DNA of 64,000 bases from Polyodon spathula (Eukaryota; Chordata; Actinopteri; Acipenseriformes; Polyodontidae): positions 23,937,975-24,001,974 of the forward strand of contig NC_054547.1 in NCBI RefSeq assembly GCF_017654505.1, read 5' to 3'. Of the stretch, positions 25,961 to 37,670 are shown piece after piece. A model generated the notes under the pieces. The model was given only the letters and a program-made list of their open reading frames with translations, was not told where the DNA came from and made no database searches. Both the position numbers and the translations under genes were made by a program. The first letter of the stretch is position 1, and the number at the start of each line of letters is the position of its first letter.

Positions 25961-26038
25961 TTTGCATTCATTCGGCCCTTTTTTTTTTTTTTTTTTTTTT
26001 TTTAAAGACTGACTGCGTCCCTTGTATTTATTATTTAC

Positions 26039-26135
26039 CTGACCTTCTTCTCACTGCCAGAGGTCAGGTGACTGTTAACAAATGCAAACGAGGTCCCATT
26101 GAACATGAATGACACACCCACTGCCCCTTTGGTAC
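26039..26135 (-). pseudogene. inpp5d: INPP5D exon (KGAVGVSFMFNGTS); acceptor lost
   Basis: 97 bases. It encodes TKGAVGVSFMFNGTSFAFVN then SHLTSGSEKKV, matching the SHIP1 phosphatase core NKGAVGVSFMFNGTSLGFVNSHLTSGSEKKLR. NSHL carries a conserved catalytic-site Asn/His pair. It ends AG before GTAAAT, in the phase expected of this exon. The boundary before GT-ACC-AAA is preceded by caaagctgg, with no AG at the junction and no pyrimidine tract, so the acceptor appears destroyed. Confidence 0.9.
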
Positions 26136-26812
26136 CCAGCTTTGTATTTTGGTTGTCATATTATCGAAATGTTTAGCTTGGTACCCTGCTGGTCAGCTGA
26201 AACCTTGCAATGTACTTCTTATTGCTTGTTTTGGTATAATGCATGATGGGGTGTATGACAATTTGGTAATGTGCATCAGATTAGCATTACAACATTCAGG
26301 AGATTGCCGTAACAGGAGTGTCGTCAGAACTGTGTTTGGTAACACTCTTCCTCTTCTGGCACCATTCAGCTAGTGCAGTGAATATTAACACAGGGATAAC
26401 TCCTTCATTTCTGGACTGCCTAGGATATAGTGATGAACTATCTCAATTTGAATCAAAGTTGTTAATGAAAAGTTGGTCCAAAAATGACCACAAAATGATA
26501 TGTGATTGAGACCTGCTATAGTGTGTGCTGTGTTTTCTGATGACTCGCTCCAACACAGTCACAGGTTGTTAACTAGTCACAGTAGCAAGTTACTTGTAAT
26601 CATTACAGTAAAGTACAAAAAATGTCATATTGATAAGTAATCAGATTACTTTTCAGGACCAAAAGTAATGGAGATTATTTTTAGTTACTTCGGTTTGAAA
26701 TCATGAAGCATTTGCACATGGCAGAAGCCCCCATGTGCAAGTAAATTTTCATAAGAATCAGAATTTTTTTCTGTTATTAAAATCAAAGTAAAACTCTAGT
26801 TTCATGCTGTTT

Positions 26813-26814
<2 letters not shown>

Positions 26815-26856
<42 letters not shown>
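26815..26856. repeat. (ATT)n microsatellite
   Basis: About 14 ATT trinucleotides next to the truncated exon at 26888. Confidence 0.95.
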
Positions 26857-26857
<1 letters not shown>

Positions 26858-26887
26858 AACAGCACATTGTAGTGGATCCTGACTTAC

Positions 26888-26942
26888 CGAGTGCATTGGC
26901 GATGCCCGTCTTCACACTGCTCTGGCACACATGGCTGATCCG
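26888..26942 (-). pseudogene. inpp5d: INPP5D exon, 5' half missing
   Basis: The last 18 codons of the exon are clear: RISHVCQSSVKTGIANALG ending at a GTAAGT donor, matching SHIP1 NRISHICTDNIKTGIANTLG. Upstream of the Arg codon (26943 onward) the sequence has no similarity to the expected VAIHTLWNIRIVVLAKPEHE and no acceptor. About 20 codons of the phosphatase domain are therefore gone, with an abrupt breakpoint into unrelated, repeat-like sequence. Confidence 0.88.
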
Positions 26943-28207
26943 GTATGACATCATCAAAAAGACGTCAAGCACGTCTCTAGTCATTTTTTCTCCGGAGAAA
27001 GCCAAGAAAACGTTTCAATGGCGATAGCTGCTTCCGCATCCAGCGCTCAAAGAATATCACAGACATTTGCAGAGCTTTTTGAGATATCAGTAATAAAATA
27101 ATGACTTGGATCGTATTATTGAGGAGTTTGGTCAGGAGAGGATTTATCAGTATGCACGACTATAAAGAGGTATGTGAAAAATACAGCGAACAAGGGGTGG
27201 GGCTTAGCTGGAGATGCAATACTAATGCCCTTTTGCTATGCAGGGCCTTTTAAACCTGTTTTAGTCTGAAAAAAAATGTAAACAGCGTATGAGAAAATAA
27301 ATTGGACCTGACATGCCTGACAAGTACTGCATAAATGGACTGCTAAGGGTTAAAGAGCGAGTACCTATGACAATTTTATCGTTTGTTTTAACCTCCTTTA
27401 CAATTTTATAATATTTACAACCGTTCTGAGTTGTTCTGTTGCTCGTATATTGAGTTGTCCAAGTTGCTGGACCTTCTGTTTTCTGCTGACTTCCTCATTC
27501 TGATTATGGCTACCAGTAGCGTCCCTTTAGTTTGACCTCTCCCTGAGCTAATTTTGTTTTTTTTTAATCAGCGCTTCTGCAATTTGTACCGCAGGTTTAT
27601 ATTTAAAAGCGTGCATCATTTTACATTATCATAACACTATGTCTATGCAAGCATATTTACTGTACAATCCAAATCTGAATGGTTTGAGTCTTTAGAGCGA
27701 CATCATTGAGGGGGTCACAGGATGCTACAGTCAGCCCTGGAAACTCATTACCCCGAATGGGAGAGAAAAGTGGGAATTTCACAGATGGCTGGGATCAAAA
27801 CAGTTCAAAGTGCTTTCCTGGGTCATTCAACTATTTACTCATAACAGCAGCTACCAAGAACTAGGGGTGCCATAATACGTATCACAATATACAGGTCACA
27901 AGACAATATGTATCAATATGTATCACATAATATTAAACAAACTAGATAGGGAGAGTATGTATTTATACAAAACACGCTTATTCTTCTTTCAAGAACCATT
28001 TGGTGAACTACAATAAGCTATCTTGTGCTTTTGATTTTGTATCACGATACAAACAATACATATTACAATATGTTATGTTAGGCCAGCATCACGATTCATC
28101 GATGCACAGTGAAAAGTTACACACCTACAAAGAACAAAGTTTAAAAAGTTAAAGGGAAGTACTAATAAAAATGGCATTTGGAGCTCTCTGAGGTGCAGGT
28201 CTCTCAC
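26943..28207. other. Intron; repeat-like sequence at the exon breakpoint
   Basis: 26943-27360 has the character of an interspersed repeat (no intron-like pyrimidine tract, moderately GC-rich, ends near 'ggactgctaagggttaaag'), but its family is not identified. 27866-28105 carries the 'aggggtgccataatacg' and 'tgcatcgatgaatcgtgatg' type ends of a hAT-like miniature element. Confidence 0.4.
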
Positions 28208-28398
28208 TGGTTTGAAGGCGATGTTGGTGATATTCATTAGAGTGTTTTTTAAAATCCACTCCTTCTCTCCCTGCTGGTCCTCCTGTGTTCCAATCACGTA
28301 GATGTCGTGTGGGATGTAGTCGGCAGTGTCTTCGCGGGTCTTCCCTTGTCCCTTCGACAGGAACCATGAATTAATTTGAGAAGGAGGGTTGGCGTTTC
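28208..28398 (-). pseudogene. inpp5d: INPP5D exon (SWFLSKGQGKTR)
   Basis: 191 bases: 2 + 63 codons, ending before GTGAGA. It encodes NANPPSQINSWFLSKGQGKT, REDTADYIPHDIYVIGTQED and GEKEWILKNTLMNI. This is a very strong match to the SHIP1 phosphatase N-terminal region DYIPHDIYVIGTQED; the catalytic Glu of GTQE is present. Compared with the human protein, two codons (Leu-Glu of EWLEIL) are missing, an in-frame 6-bp deletion. Acceptor CTCAGCAG and donor are normal. Confidence 0.95.
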
Positions 28399-28955
28399 CT
28401 GCTGAGGAGCACAAGTCAAATCAGACCAGTTTGCTGGATTGCCTGGTACTCCTAATTAATTAATAAATAGCAATCATACAAAATCTATACGTACAGGTGA
28501 TCTTTCGTGTCATACTGAGTTGGTGCAGATCTAAATGTGGGATAACACTGTAACTGTACAAGAGTATATCCACATCTACTCTTACTGGGCTTTGAAAACT
28601 AAGGATTGGACTGGAGGATAAAGATTGAGCATTAACCTTGCATATAACACACCTGTGTGACAATGACATCCTTGAATTACTTAACTTGAGAGATAGACAG
28701 CATTTTACTGCGTGTGACTACTGACAATAATATTTTCCTCAGTTCACTCAATAGCTCTTTGAAGTAATAAAATACCCTAAAACAAATTTGTCTGATTAGA
28801 AATGACCTTGTTCTCTGTCTTTAAAAGATAGCTAACAAGGTCCCTCTGGATTCTAGTTCAAAGGGTCTCTTGTGTATAACATGGGAGCAATAGCCTCTGT
28901 GTATTTGAAACCCTGCTTTCCTTAGTGGCAGTGCGAGCAGGTTAGAGATGCTCAC

Positions 28956-29059
28956 CCAACTTCCAGGTGCCTATGAAGATGGTGATCATGTCAGGCACCG
29001 ATTTGTCTGAATGCTTGTTCTTCATCTGCTGAAAAGAGTTGGCAGAACCCTTCCCGCTT
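28956..29059 (-). pseudogene. inpp5d: INPP5D exon with +1 frameshift and altered TWNMG motif
   Basis: 104 bases between a TATTTCAG acceptor and a GTGAGC donor; 103 are expected. It begins KREGFCQL in frame, then has four T residues where three would keep the frame (29023-29026), and continues in the shifted frame as QQMKNKHS and VPDMITIFIGTWKLG. The family motif is TWNMG, where Asn contributes to the metal and substrate site; here it is Lys (AAG). Use of the internal ttttcag as an acceptor could bypass the frameshift only by dropping about nine codons and still changes the phase. Confidence 0.9.
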
Positions 29060-29774
29060 CTGAAATACCAGACATGTGCCTCACAATGTAACATACAGTA
29101 CAGTGATTTAAGCAATTACAAGTGCAACCCTTCCACAGCAAACAACAGTAAGCCATTCTAACAAGTTGTCGTCTGATTAGCTTAAAAAAATTACTAAGAC
29201 GACCTTGGATCAATTGAGTACACCTCACCTCCGTAAGACAAGCCACAAACAACATATCCAGCTTTTATATAGGCTTTTAAAAGGTTCCCCTATTTAAACT
29301 GATTGTATCGAACAAAATGTGCAGTTCTGAAAGAAGCACATGCTATAGCAAACATGTATTTTCATTCATTTTAAAAAATATCTGGTACTACTAAGGTTAA
29401 AGGAAGTTTCTATGTTCTCTGAAATACGTTGCACTTCACAGGCCATTTCACCCCAGCAGTGTCTTCTGAGTCATAACATGTTACTGGCTGAAAGCATAGC
29501 AATCAATGTTTATGACAGGAAAGAAGCCACTGAAGAGGTGGGCGGTGCACCCTCCAGGTGAAATAACTAAGCAAGTGCAGCTCTATCTGAAAGCGCTGAT
29601 ATGAACACATGTTTATTTAACCATGTGTAGTGCCAGATACCATATTTTAAAATAAAAACCTTGTTTACAGTAACTCCAACTGTAAATGAATGGAAGTGCA
29701 CGACTGGAAACGTTAATGGAATTATTAGCTACAATCTATTTAAGTGCATATTTCTGCTGGGAAGATCTGATTTT

Positions 29775-30092
29775 GGTAATTACTTTGTATTTACATAGTA
29801 GTTGGTAAATACATGGGTACTTACACATAATTCCAGTGCTATTATGCATAGTTACAATGTACTTAATGTGTTAATCTTTTTGTGCAACATATGTAAGTAC
29901 ACAATTATATTGGAAAAGGGCTAGGGTTACGGTTAGGCTTAGGGATATATGGTGAAAAAAGTCCACATGATTAAGTTCATTGTAACTATGCATAATAAAA
30001 TTATAAATATGGGTAAGTACATATGTATTTACTAAGTTACTACTATGTAAATACACAGTAGTTAGAGACACTTAATGTAAAGTGTTACCTTC
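29775..30092. mobile_element. Palindromic MITE
   Basis: Inverted arms: 'attatgcatagttacaatg' (29851-29869) pairs with 'cattgtaactatgcataat' (29980-29998), and 'tatttacatagtagttgg' pairs with matching sequence at about 30020-30065. The right end is 'taatgtaaagtgttacc'. No coding capacity. It lies in an INPP5D intron. Confidence 0.7.
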
Positions 30093-30181
30093 TTTAATAT
30101 CCACAGCGGCTATAGATATTAACCACATTGTTAATTGTGCTTATTTAATTTTAGCAGTTGAATTAGAGTATGAGAATTCAC

Positions 30182-30288
30182 CTTGGAATCTGCAAAGATA
30201 TATTCCTTTTTCTGTGTTTTCTCCTTTTCTGTTTCCACTGTAATCATCAGCTTATTGGGGACCTTCTGGGACTTAATCAGCTGCAAGA
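30182..30288 (-). pseudogene. inpp5d: INPP5D exon (LQLIKSQKVPNKL)
   Basis: 107 bases between a TGCTCAG acceptor and a GTGAAT donor. It encodes LQLIKSQKVPNKLMITVETE and KEKTQKKEYIFADSK, matching SHIP1 just before the phosphatase domain. It joins the upstream exon in phase: A plus TC gives Ile. No damage is seen. Confidence 0.95.
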
Positions 30289-30743
30289 CTGAGCATACCA
30301 GCAAAACAGAGTAAGAAAGACTTCAACAAACTGATCCAAGATATTTTTTATCTCCTAAGGTACCAATGATGATGAGTTCTCGACATGCATACGTTGTTTA
30401 AAAAAAAGTTTGAAAAGTGTGTAACAAAGAAATAAATGTGTTATCTTTTACAATACACTGTGTGGCTGGCTACATTCTAGTTCCCTTTGACTGTTAATTA
30501 AGTGCATTAGTATTTTAGTGTAAAACCTGTAAGTTTTACTAGAAAAGGAAATAAAATTCATATTTGTTCCTTATACAACACACACAATATGTTTGAATAA
30601 CAAAAGAAAACAATTTTAAATTGTAAAGGCGTCATTTCATAATCATTTTACGTCATTTTATAAAGTCAAACCACACAGTGCCTTGCAGCTTGAATTTCTT
30701 TCAGGGCAGCAATTGAAGAGACGTAGTATTTACTACTACATAC

Positions 30744-30867
30744 TTTTATTGTGCGTGTAGAATTTGTCCTCCGGCCCATCTTTGGATTTTTTGACAATGA
30801 CTTTCCCAGCCTCCACGTCAACCTTCAGCTGTAATTTTCCTGCAAGCCCCAGCGAATCCACTTTTAC
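30744..30867 (-). pseudogene. inpp5d: INPP5D exon (KLQLKVDVEAGK)
   Basis: 124 bases (41 codons + 1) between TTTTTGCAG and GTATGT. It encodes VKVDSLGLAGKLQLKVDVEA and GKVIVKKSKDGPEDKFYTHN, matching SHIP1 (KMQLKVDVESGKLIIKKSKDG). This is the PH-like region ahead of the phosphatase. It looks intact. The short exon expected between it and 43686 was not recognised. Confidence 0.95.
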
Positions 30868-31044
30868 CTGCAAAAACAGAACAGAGGGTTCTATTTCATA
30901 GGCCTGCTACTAGAGCAGCTCTGCTGAGTCACCACTAGGAGGCTCCACTGGGAGGGATGTACAAAAGTTGCAACCACCTCTCTCAGACCCACAGTGCCCC
31001 CTGCTGGTGGACCTTCTAAAACACTACAGGGCATAATAATCACC

Positions 31045-31051
31045 TATTTAA

Positions 31052-31111
<60 letters not shown>

Positions 31112-31146
31112 TAATTAAAGCAGAATTTTTTTTTTTTTTTTTTTTA
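31045..31146. repeat. (AAT)n microsatellite and poly(T)
   Basis: About 20 AAT units (31051-31112) followed by a run of about 20 T (31126-31145), ending ten bases before the Tc1-like element at 31155. Confidence 0.95.
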
Positions 31147-31154
31147 CAAAACTA

Positions 31155-32587
31155 TACTGAACAAAAATATAAACGCAACATGTAAAGTGTTGGTCCCATG
31201 TTTCATGAGCTGAAATAAGATCCCAGAAATTTTCCATATGCACAAAAAGCTTATTTATCTCAAATTTTGCGCACAAATTTGTTTACATCCCTGTTAGTGA
31301 GCATTTCTCCTTTACGAAGATAAGCCATCCACCTGACAGGTGTGGCATATCAAGAAGCTGATTAAACAGCATGATCATTACACAGGTGCACCTTGCGCTG
31401 GGGACAATAAAAAGCCACTCTAAAATATGTAGTTTTGTCCACCAGAGCTGTTGCCAGAGAATTGAATGTTCATTTCTCTACCATAAGCCGCCTCCAACAT
31501 CGTTTTAGAGAATTTGGCAATACATTCAACTAGCCTCACAACCGCAGACCACTGTAACCACGCCAGCCCAGGACCTCCACATCCGGCTTCTTCACCTGCG
31601 AGATCGTCTGAGACCAGCCACTCAGACAGCTGATGAAACTGTGGGTTTGCACAACCAAAGAATTTCTGCACAAACTGTCAGAAACAGTCTCAGGGAAGCT
31701 CATCTGCATGCTCGTCGTCCTCACCAGGGTCTTGACCTGACTGCAGTTTGGCATCGTAACCGAATTCAGTGGGCAAATGCTCACCTTTGATGGCCACTGG
31801 CACGCTGGAGAAGTGTGCTCTTCACGGATGAATCCCGGTTTCAACTGTACTGGGCAGATGGCAGACAGCATGTACGGTGTCGTGTGGGCGAGCAGTTTGC
31901 TGATGTCAGTGTTGTGAACAGAGTGCCCCATGGCAGCGGTGGGGTTATGGTATGCGCAGGCATAAGCTACGGACAACGAACACAATTGCATTTTATCGAT
32001 GGCAATTTGAAAGCACAGAGATACTGTGACGAGATCCTGAGGCCCATTGTCGTGCCATTCATCCGCCACCATCACCTCATGTTTCAGCACGATAATGCAC
32101 GGCCCCATGTCGCAAGGATCTGTACACAATTCCTGGAAGCTGAAAATGTCCCAGTTCTTCCATGGCCTGCATACTCACCAGACATGTCACCCACTGAGCA
32201 TGTTTGGGATGCTCTGGATCAACGTGCACTACAGCGTGTTCCAGTTCCCACCAATATCCAGCAACTTCGCACAGCCATTGAAGAGGAGTGTGACAACATT
32301 CCACAGGCCACAATTAACAGCCTGATCAACTCTATGCGAAGATGTGTTGCGCTGCATGAGGCAAATGGTGGTCACACCAGATACTGACTGGTTTTCTGAT
32401 CCACGCCCCTACATTTTTTTTTAAAGGTATCTGTGACCAATAGATGCATATCTGTATGCCCAGTCATGTGAAATCCATAGATTAGGGCCTAATGAATTTA
32501 TTTAAATTGACTGATTTCCTTATATGAACTGTAACTCAGTAAAATCTTTGAAATGGGTGCATGTTGCGTTTATATTTTTGTTCAGTG
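31155..32587 (+). mobile_element. Tc1-like transposon with short inverted repeats, nearly complete
   Basis: 1433 bp. The left end TACTGAACAAAAATATAAAC is inverted at the right end (..TATATTTTTGTTCAGTG); the inverted repeats extend about 28 bp, and TA flanks both sides (31153-31154, 32588-32589). The internal transposase is nearly complete. This TIR differs from the other Tc1 families in the window. Confidence 0.95.
31527..32387 (+). pseudogene. DD34E transposase, almost intact
   Basis: The catalytic half from 31815 is uninterrupted for 190 codons. It has LFTDESRFQLYW (first Asp), FQHDNARPHVARICTQFLEA (second Asp) and WPAYSPDMSPTEHVWDALDQ (Glu). Exactly 34 residues lie between the second Asp and the Glu. 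The upstream frame (ISAQTVRN, RRPHQG, WANAHL) is the same frame, interrupted by one TGA at 31788-31790. A further frame break lies near 31525, before the N-terminal helix-turn-helix relic (RAVARELNVHFSTISRLQHR). The transposase would bind the terminal repeats and cut at TA. Confidence 0.92.
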
Positions 32588-32849
32588 TAGAACTAAATTA
32601 GAACTAAGTTATATAATTTTCTAAAGATTCAAAAGTGGTTTGTTTCTCATTTTATAATACTTATAATACTAATAATATAGATGTCCCCTGCTGGGATGAC
32701 ATTGGAATGACCAAACTGCCAAATACAATACACTTGATTCTATCCCTTTGGTTCACAATTTTTGTAATTTAATTTAATGTTTAGAACAATTTTTTTGAAC
32801 TCTGGGGTACAAAAACATACCAAAAAAAAAACATGTGCATGATCTAGAA

Positions 32850-33777
32850 CAGTGGTTTTCAACCGTTTCATCTCAAGTACCAGTGTTTCCAACAGGGACC
32901 ACCAGATGCACCACTAATTATGTGCAATCTTAAACCCCATTACAACCACGTTTGTTGTGTCTGTACTCTCTTGTTTGTTGTCTCATTCTGTTGAATAGTT
33001 AATCTATGCAGCCAATGACTGCAATGAACTCAGCATGTTTATATTTTTAATATTTTGCAAGTGTTGTGTATGGAGTTGGTGACCTCACCTTTAATTGTGT
33101 ACAGTTGTAATATGGAGACAGCATGCTGCAGCTCCTATGCTCAGTGTCAGTGAAATCTTGGTCCGAGAGCATGTAACACAGACTGCTCTTATGATTTACA
33201 TATTGTTTATTATTCAGTAAAAACAAGTTCAAATTGCAGTGAGTTCGTTCTGCTATAATTACAACACTGAATACTGCATTCAAGATGCAGTACATAGTAC
33301 ACTTCCTAATTACAGTCGCAAGTATTTATGTGTGTTCTGCTTTCACATTTTTTAAATGGTCAGTTTGAGAAATAAACTTTGTTTTCCCTGCAACAACTGA
33401 CCCTGCTTTAGTACAAAACTCAAGCTACATACTCTTTTACATAATGGTAACGGTGCTCTTAAATTACTGCTTATTTGGCTGAAGAGGTATTATCAGTTCA
33501 TTATCTAACTATTGAATATTGTGCAATTAAATCATACTTAAACTCCTGACGGTAAACAATGTAACTAAATCTACTTTATCGGGGATACAGACGCAACAGA
33601 CGAAAAAAAAAATCGTGTTGACTCAAAACTTTCTGCTGGTGTTAATGTACCTCTACAGATTGATACATTTCGATGGTGTGATTGAGGGAGCATTGTGTTT
33701 TGACGAATCATATGGTCATAAAGTCTGTGTCTGTGCTTGCCAGTAAAGGTTCGGGTGCAACAGGTTGAAAACAACTG
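32850..33777. mobile_element. Non-autonomous hAT-like element with 8-bp target duplication
   Basis: The left end CAGTGGTTTTCAACC and the right end GGTTGAAAACAACTG are near-perfect inverted repeats. The flanks are atctagaa (32842-32849) and atctagag (33778-33785), 7 of 8 matching. About 928 bp with no supported transposase frame. A second hAT-style end (CAGTGCTTCCCAA) starts at 33786, directly after the duplication. Confidence 0.85.
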
Positions 33778-33785
33778 ATCTAGAG

Positions 33786-34920
33786 CAGTGCTTCCCAATC
33801 TGCGGTCCGCGTGCAAACAACTCCCAAAATTCGCAATTCTTGCAAAAGCAAACTTCTACACGCTCACACGTTGTGCTACTAATATTACTATGTAACACAA
33901 CAAATAGCTTTAACCACGTGATATTTAATGATATGTATGCAGGGGTGGAAAGAAGTATTCAAACGTGTTACATGAGTGAAAGTACAAATGTATCATATCT
34001 TAAAAGTACTCGAGTATCAGAAGTAAAATGTGGCCGCCCTTAAATTCTACCCATGGAAATACGTCTCAATAGCAGATAGCAAATCATTTAATTTTTTTTT
34101 TAAACTCAGTCAAAGATAGTGTTAATCAGCGGCTACAGCAACTTCTCTGTGGTTTTATTCACAAATGTTTTTTTTGTTTTGTTTTGTTTTTTTGCAGTTA
34201 TTTTCAGTAAATAGACCAAATCTGGCTGCCCCAGCCTTTTCGCTCGGCATAGAAGTAACGCTCTGCATTGCATATTCCTAAATCGCTTTGAATAATTAAA
34301 TAAAAAAAAAAAAAAAATCATTTGTTTTTTTTTTTTAAACCCATTAAAACAGTTTTAGTACTTTTCATTGTCAATATATGTGCTAGTCTTGTCAAGGGTA
34401 TAGGAATACAACATACCATTATTATTGAACTGTACCGTAGTGCCAGTGATCGATTTCAGTTCCATGTTATTATATGGTTTATTCAGCTAGGTTTAATATC
34501 TCACAAGACTATGCCAAAAGGATATTCTATTAACACTACTTCTGGAATTAACGTGTACAGCCTGTCCTTGACGCTGTCATATTGAACCAAAATTCTATAA
34601 ATCCTATTGGCTGTGTGCCACCAGCCCACCAGCAGTATCCTGTACACCAGAGCTCTTCAACTAGTCTTTTTTTTTTTAAAGGGGTCAGATTGGAAAAAAC
34701 TTAGCAGTAGGCAGGCCAGAAGTATTTTACTCTGCACACGTTTAAGCAATATAATCAGAGGTGAAAGTAACTTTAATTACTTTAGTCCGGTCCTCCACCT
34801 CCACCCCCCACCCTGATTTAAATATAGATCAGCATAAAATTGTATGCCCTTGTCTTAATGTATGTAGGTATTCACTTCAATTCAGACCACTAAGATTTGC
34901 AAGAGTTTTTACACTTGCAA
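33786..34920. other. No gene; probable miniature element fragments
   Basis: 33786 on begins with a hAT-like terminus. 33940-34040 contains 'ggggtggaaagaagtattc' and 'aaagtactcgagtatcag', typical of another fish miniature element. Several poly(A)/poly(T) runs occur at 34160-34340 and 34665-34680. Confidence 0.45.
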
Positions 34921-34921
34921 G

Positions 34922-36240
<1,319 letters not shown>

Positions 36241-36330
36241 AGTTCCTTAAGTCTGAGATGTACTTAAAAAAGTAGAATGTTAAAGCAGATTTCATTTTGT
36301 TTGATTTTATTTATAAGAATCTTTAGGGGT

Positions 36331-36850
36331 GTGTGGCGGAGTGTCCCACCCCTTTATGTTTATTAGTGTTTTATGTTTATGTAGTGTGTTAATGTAGGTG
36401 TTTATGTATAAAATACACGGGATATAAATATGGGTTACAAGCACAAGTGTTTTAAATGTATATTTGTATTTAGGCACAAGGATTGTACAGCACTTCACGT
36501 GCAAGTAAAAAGTAATAATATGTGAGCACGGGGAATTGCACTTTTATTAATTCATTTGCAGTTGAACCGAGACTCCAAATGAATGATTGATTAGCAATCG
36601 AGTCTCGGTACAGCTGCATAAAAGCAACATGTTTTCACTCACTTGGGTTGTGTGTTCGGTGAGTGGAGAATAGGTGGGGAAAGTAGAAAACAAAAAGAGA
36701 AGTAAAACTAAATAATTAATTTAACTCACCGTGTTTGTCTGTTTGTCCGCTGTTTGTTTACTGTTTTGTCGTTTTGTTCATCTGTTTTATTTGGTGTCAA
36801 GTGCCTTGTGCTGTTTTGTTTAAACCTTTTTATTTTATTAAAACACTGAG
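36331..36850 (+). mobile_element. LTR-like repeat family A, copy 3
   Basis: Starts TGTGGCGGAGTGTCCCACCC and shares 'cacttcacgtgcaagtaaaa', 'gattagcaatcgagtctcgg' and 'gtacagctgcataaaagcaa' with the other copies. It ends with a 'tattttattaaaacactgag' polyadenylation-like region, also seen at 44200-44290 (copy 5). It is in inverse orientation to the copy at 37310-37670. Confidence 0.75.
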
Positions 36851-36859
36851 TACCTGCCA

Positions 36860-37309
36860 TTGCCTCTATGGCCAGGGGCTCCCCTCCCAAGTTTGCCTCC
36901 CGAGGGTCTGCTGCTGCTGCGGTCGCCTCCCGAGGGTCCACTACTGCTACCGTCACCTGGGGTCGCCGGAACTACTCTGCCTGGGGTTACTGTCAGCCCT
37001 GCTTTTCTGCAGGAAATACTATGGCTGGAGCCCAACAAGGGGGAGCTACCGGCTATGAAGAAGGGGGGATGGGTCAAGAGACCACCTCCCCCCGCAACAC
37101 TTTCGCTGCAGGGAATTTGGTGGCCAGAGCCCCACAAGGGGGAGCTGCCGGCTACAGAGAAGGGGGAGAAGGTCAGGAGACCACCCCCACAGACAGCCGG
37201 GCAGCGGCCAGGATTGTCTGGGCTGGAGGAGCCAGCCTGTGTACAGTTGGCCTGGCCGCTACAGCTGTTGTGGTGGGATGAGGACCTCCCACCGTGGCTG
37301 CCACATTTG
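36860..37309 (+). other. GC-rich open segment between inverted LTR copies
   Basis: Two overlapping plus-strand frames stay open for 137 and 200 codons. The 200-codon frame (36860-37462) is Pro/Leu-rich with repeated LEPNKGELPA and PEPHKGELPATEKGE blocks, and runs into the LTR copy. The other is Gly/Ala-rich with GAQQGGATGY and RAPQGGAAGYREGG. The duplicated block spacing suggests an internal repeat. It may be a fragment of the retroelement's own coding region, but no known domain is visible. Confidence 0.4.
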
Positions 37310-37670
37310 GCTCATTACTGCCCTTTCTCCACACCCGTTCTCCACTCACCGAACACACAACCCCGAGTAAGTGAAAACATGCTGCTTTTATGCTGCTGTA
37401 CCGAGACTCGATTGCTAATCAATCATTCAGTTGGAGTCTCGGTGCAACTGCAAATGAATTAATTAAAGTGCAATTCCCTGTGCTCACATATTACATTTTA
37501 CCTGCACGTGAAGTGCTATGCAATCCTCGTGCCTAAATACAAACATACATTTTAAACACTCGTGTTACACAGACCCATTTATATCCTGTGTACCAATGAC
37601 TATACACCAACATTAACACACAACATGTAACATACAACACAATTAACATTAACACTTTGCCACACCTATG
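37310..37670 (-). mobile_element. LTR-like repeat family A, copy 4
   Basis: Inverse of copy 3: 'gttctccactcaccgaacac' at the left, ending 'acactttgccacac' at 37670. Together with 36331-36850 it forms an inverted repeat of about 340 bp arms. Confidence 0.75.

Noticed and set aside
29920..29945. Telomere-like 'agggttacggttaggcttaggg'
   Set aside because: A short, imperfect run inside a palindromic MITE, not a telomeric array.
31420..32313. Antisense open frames of up to 197 codons
   Set aside because: Shadows of the transposase on the plus strand, which has the catalytic motifs.
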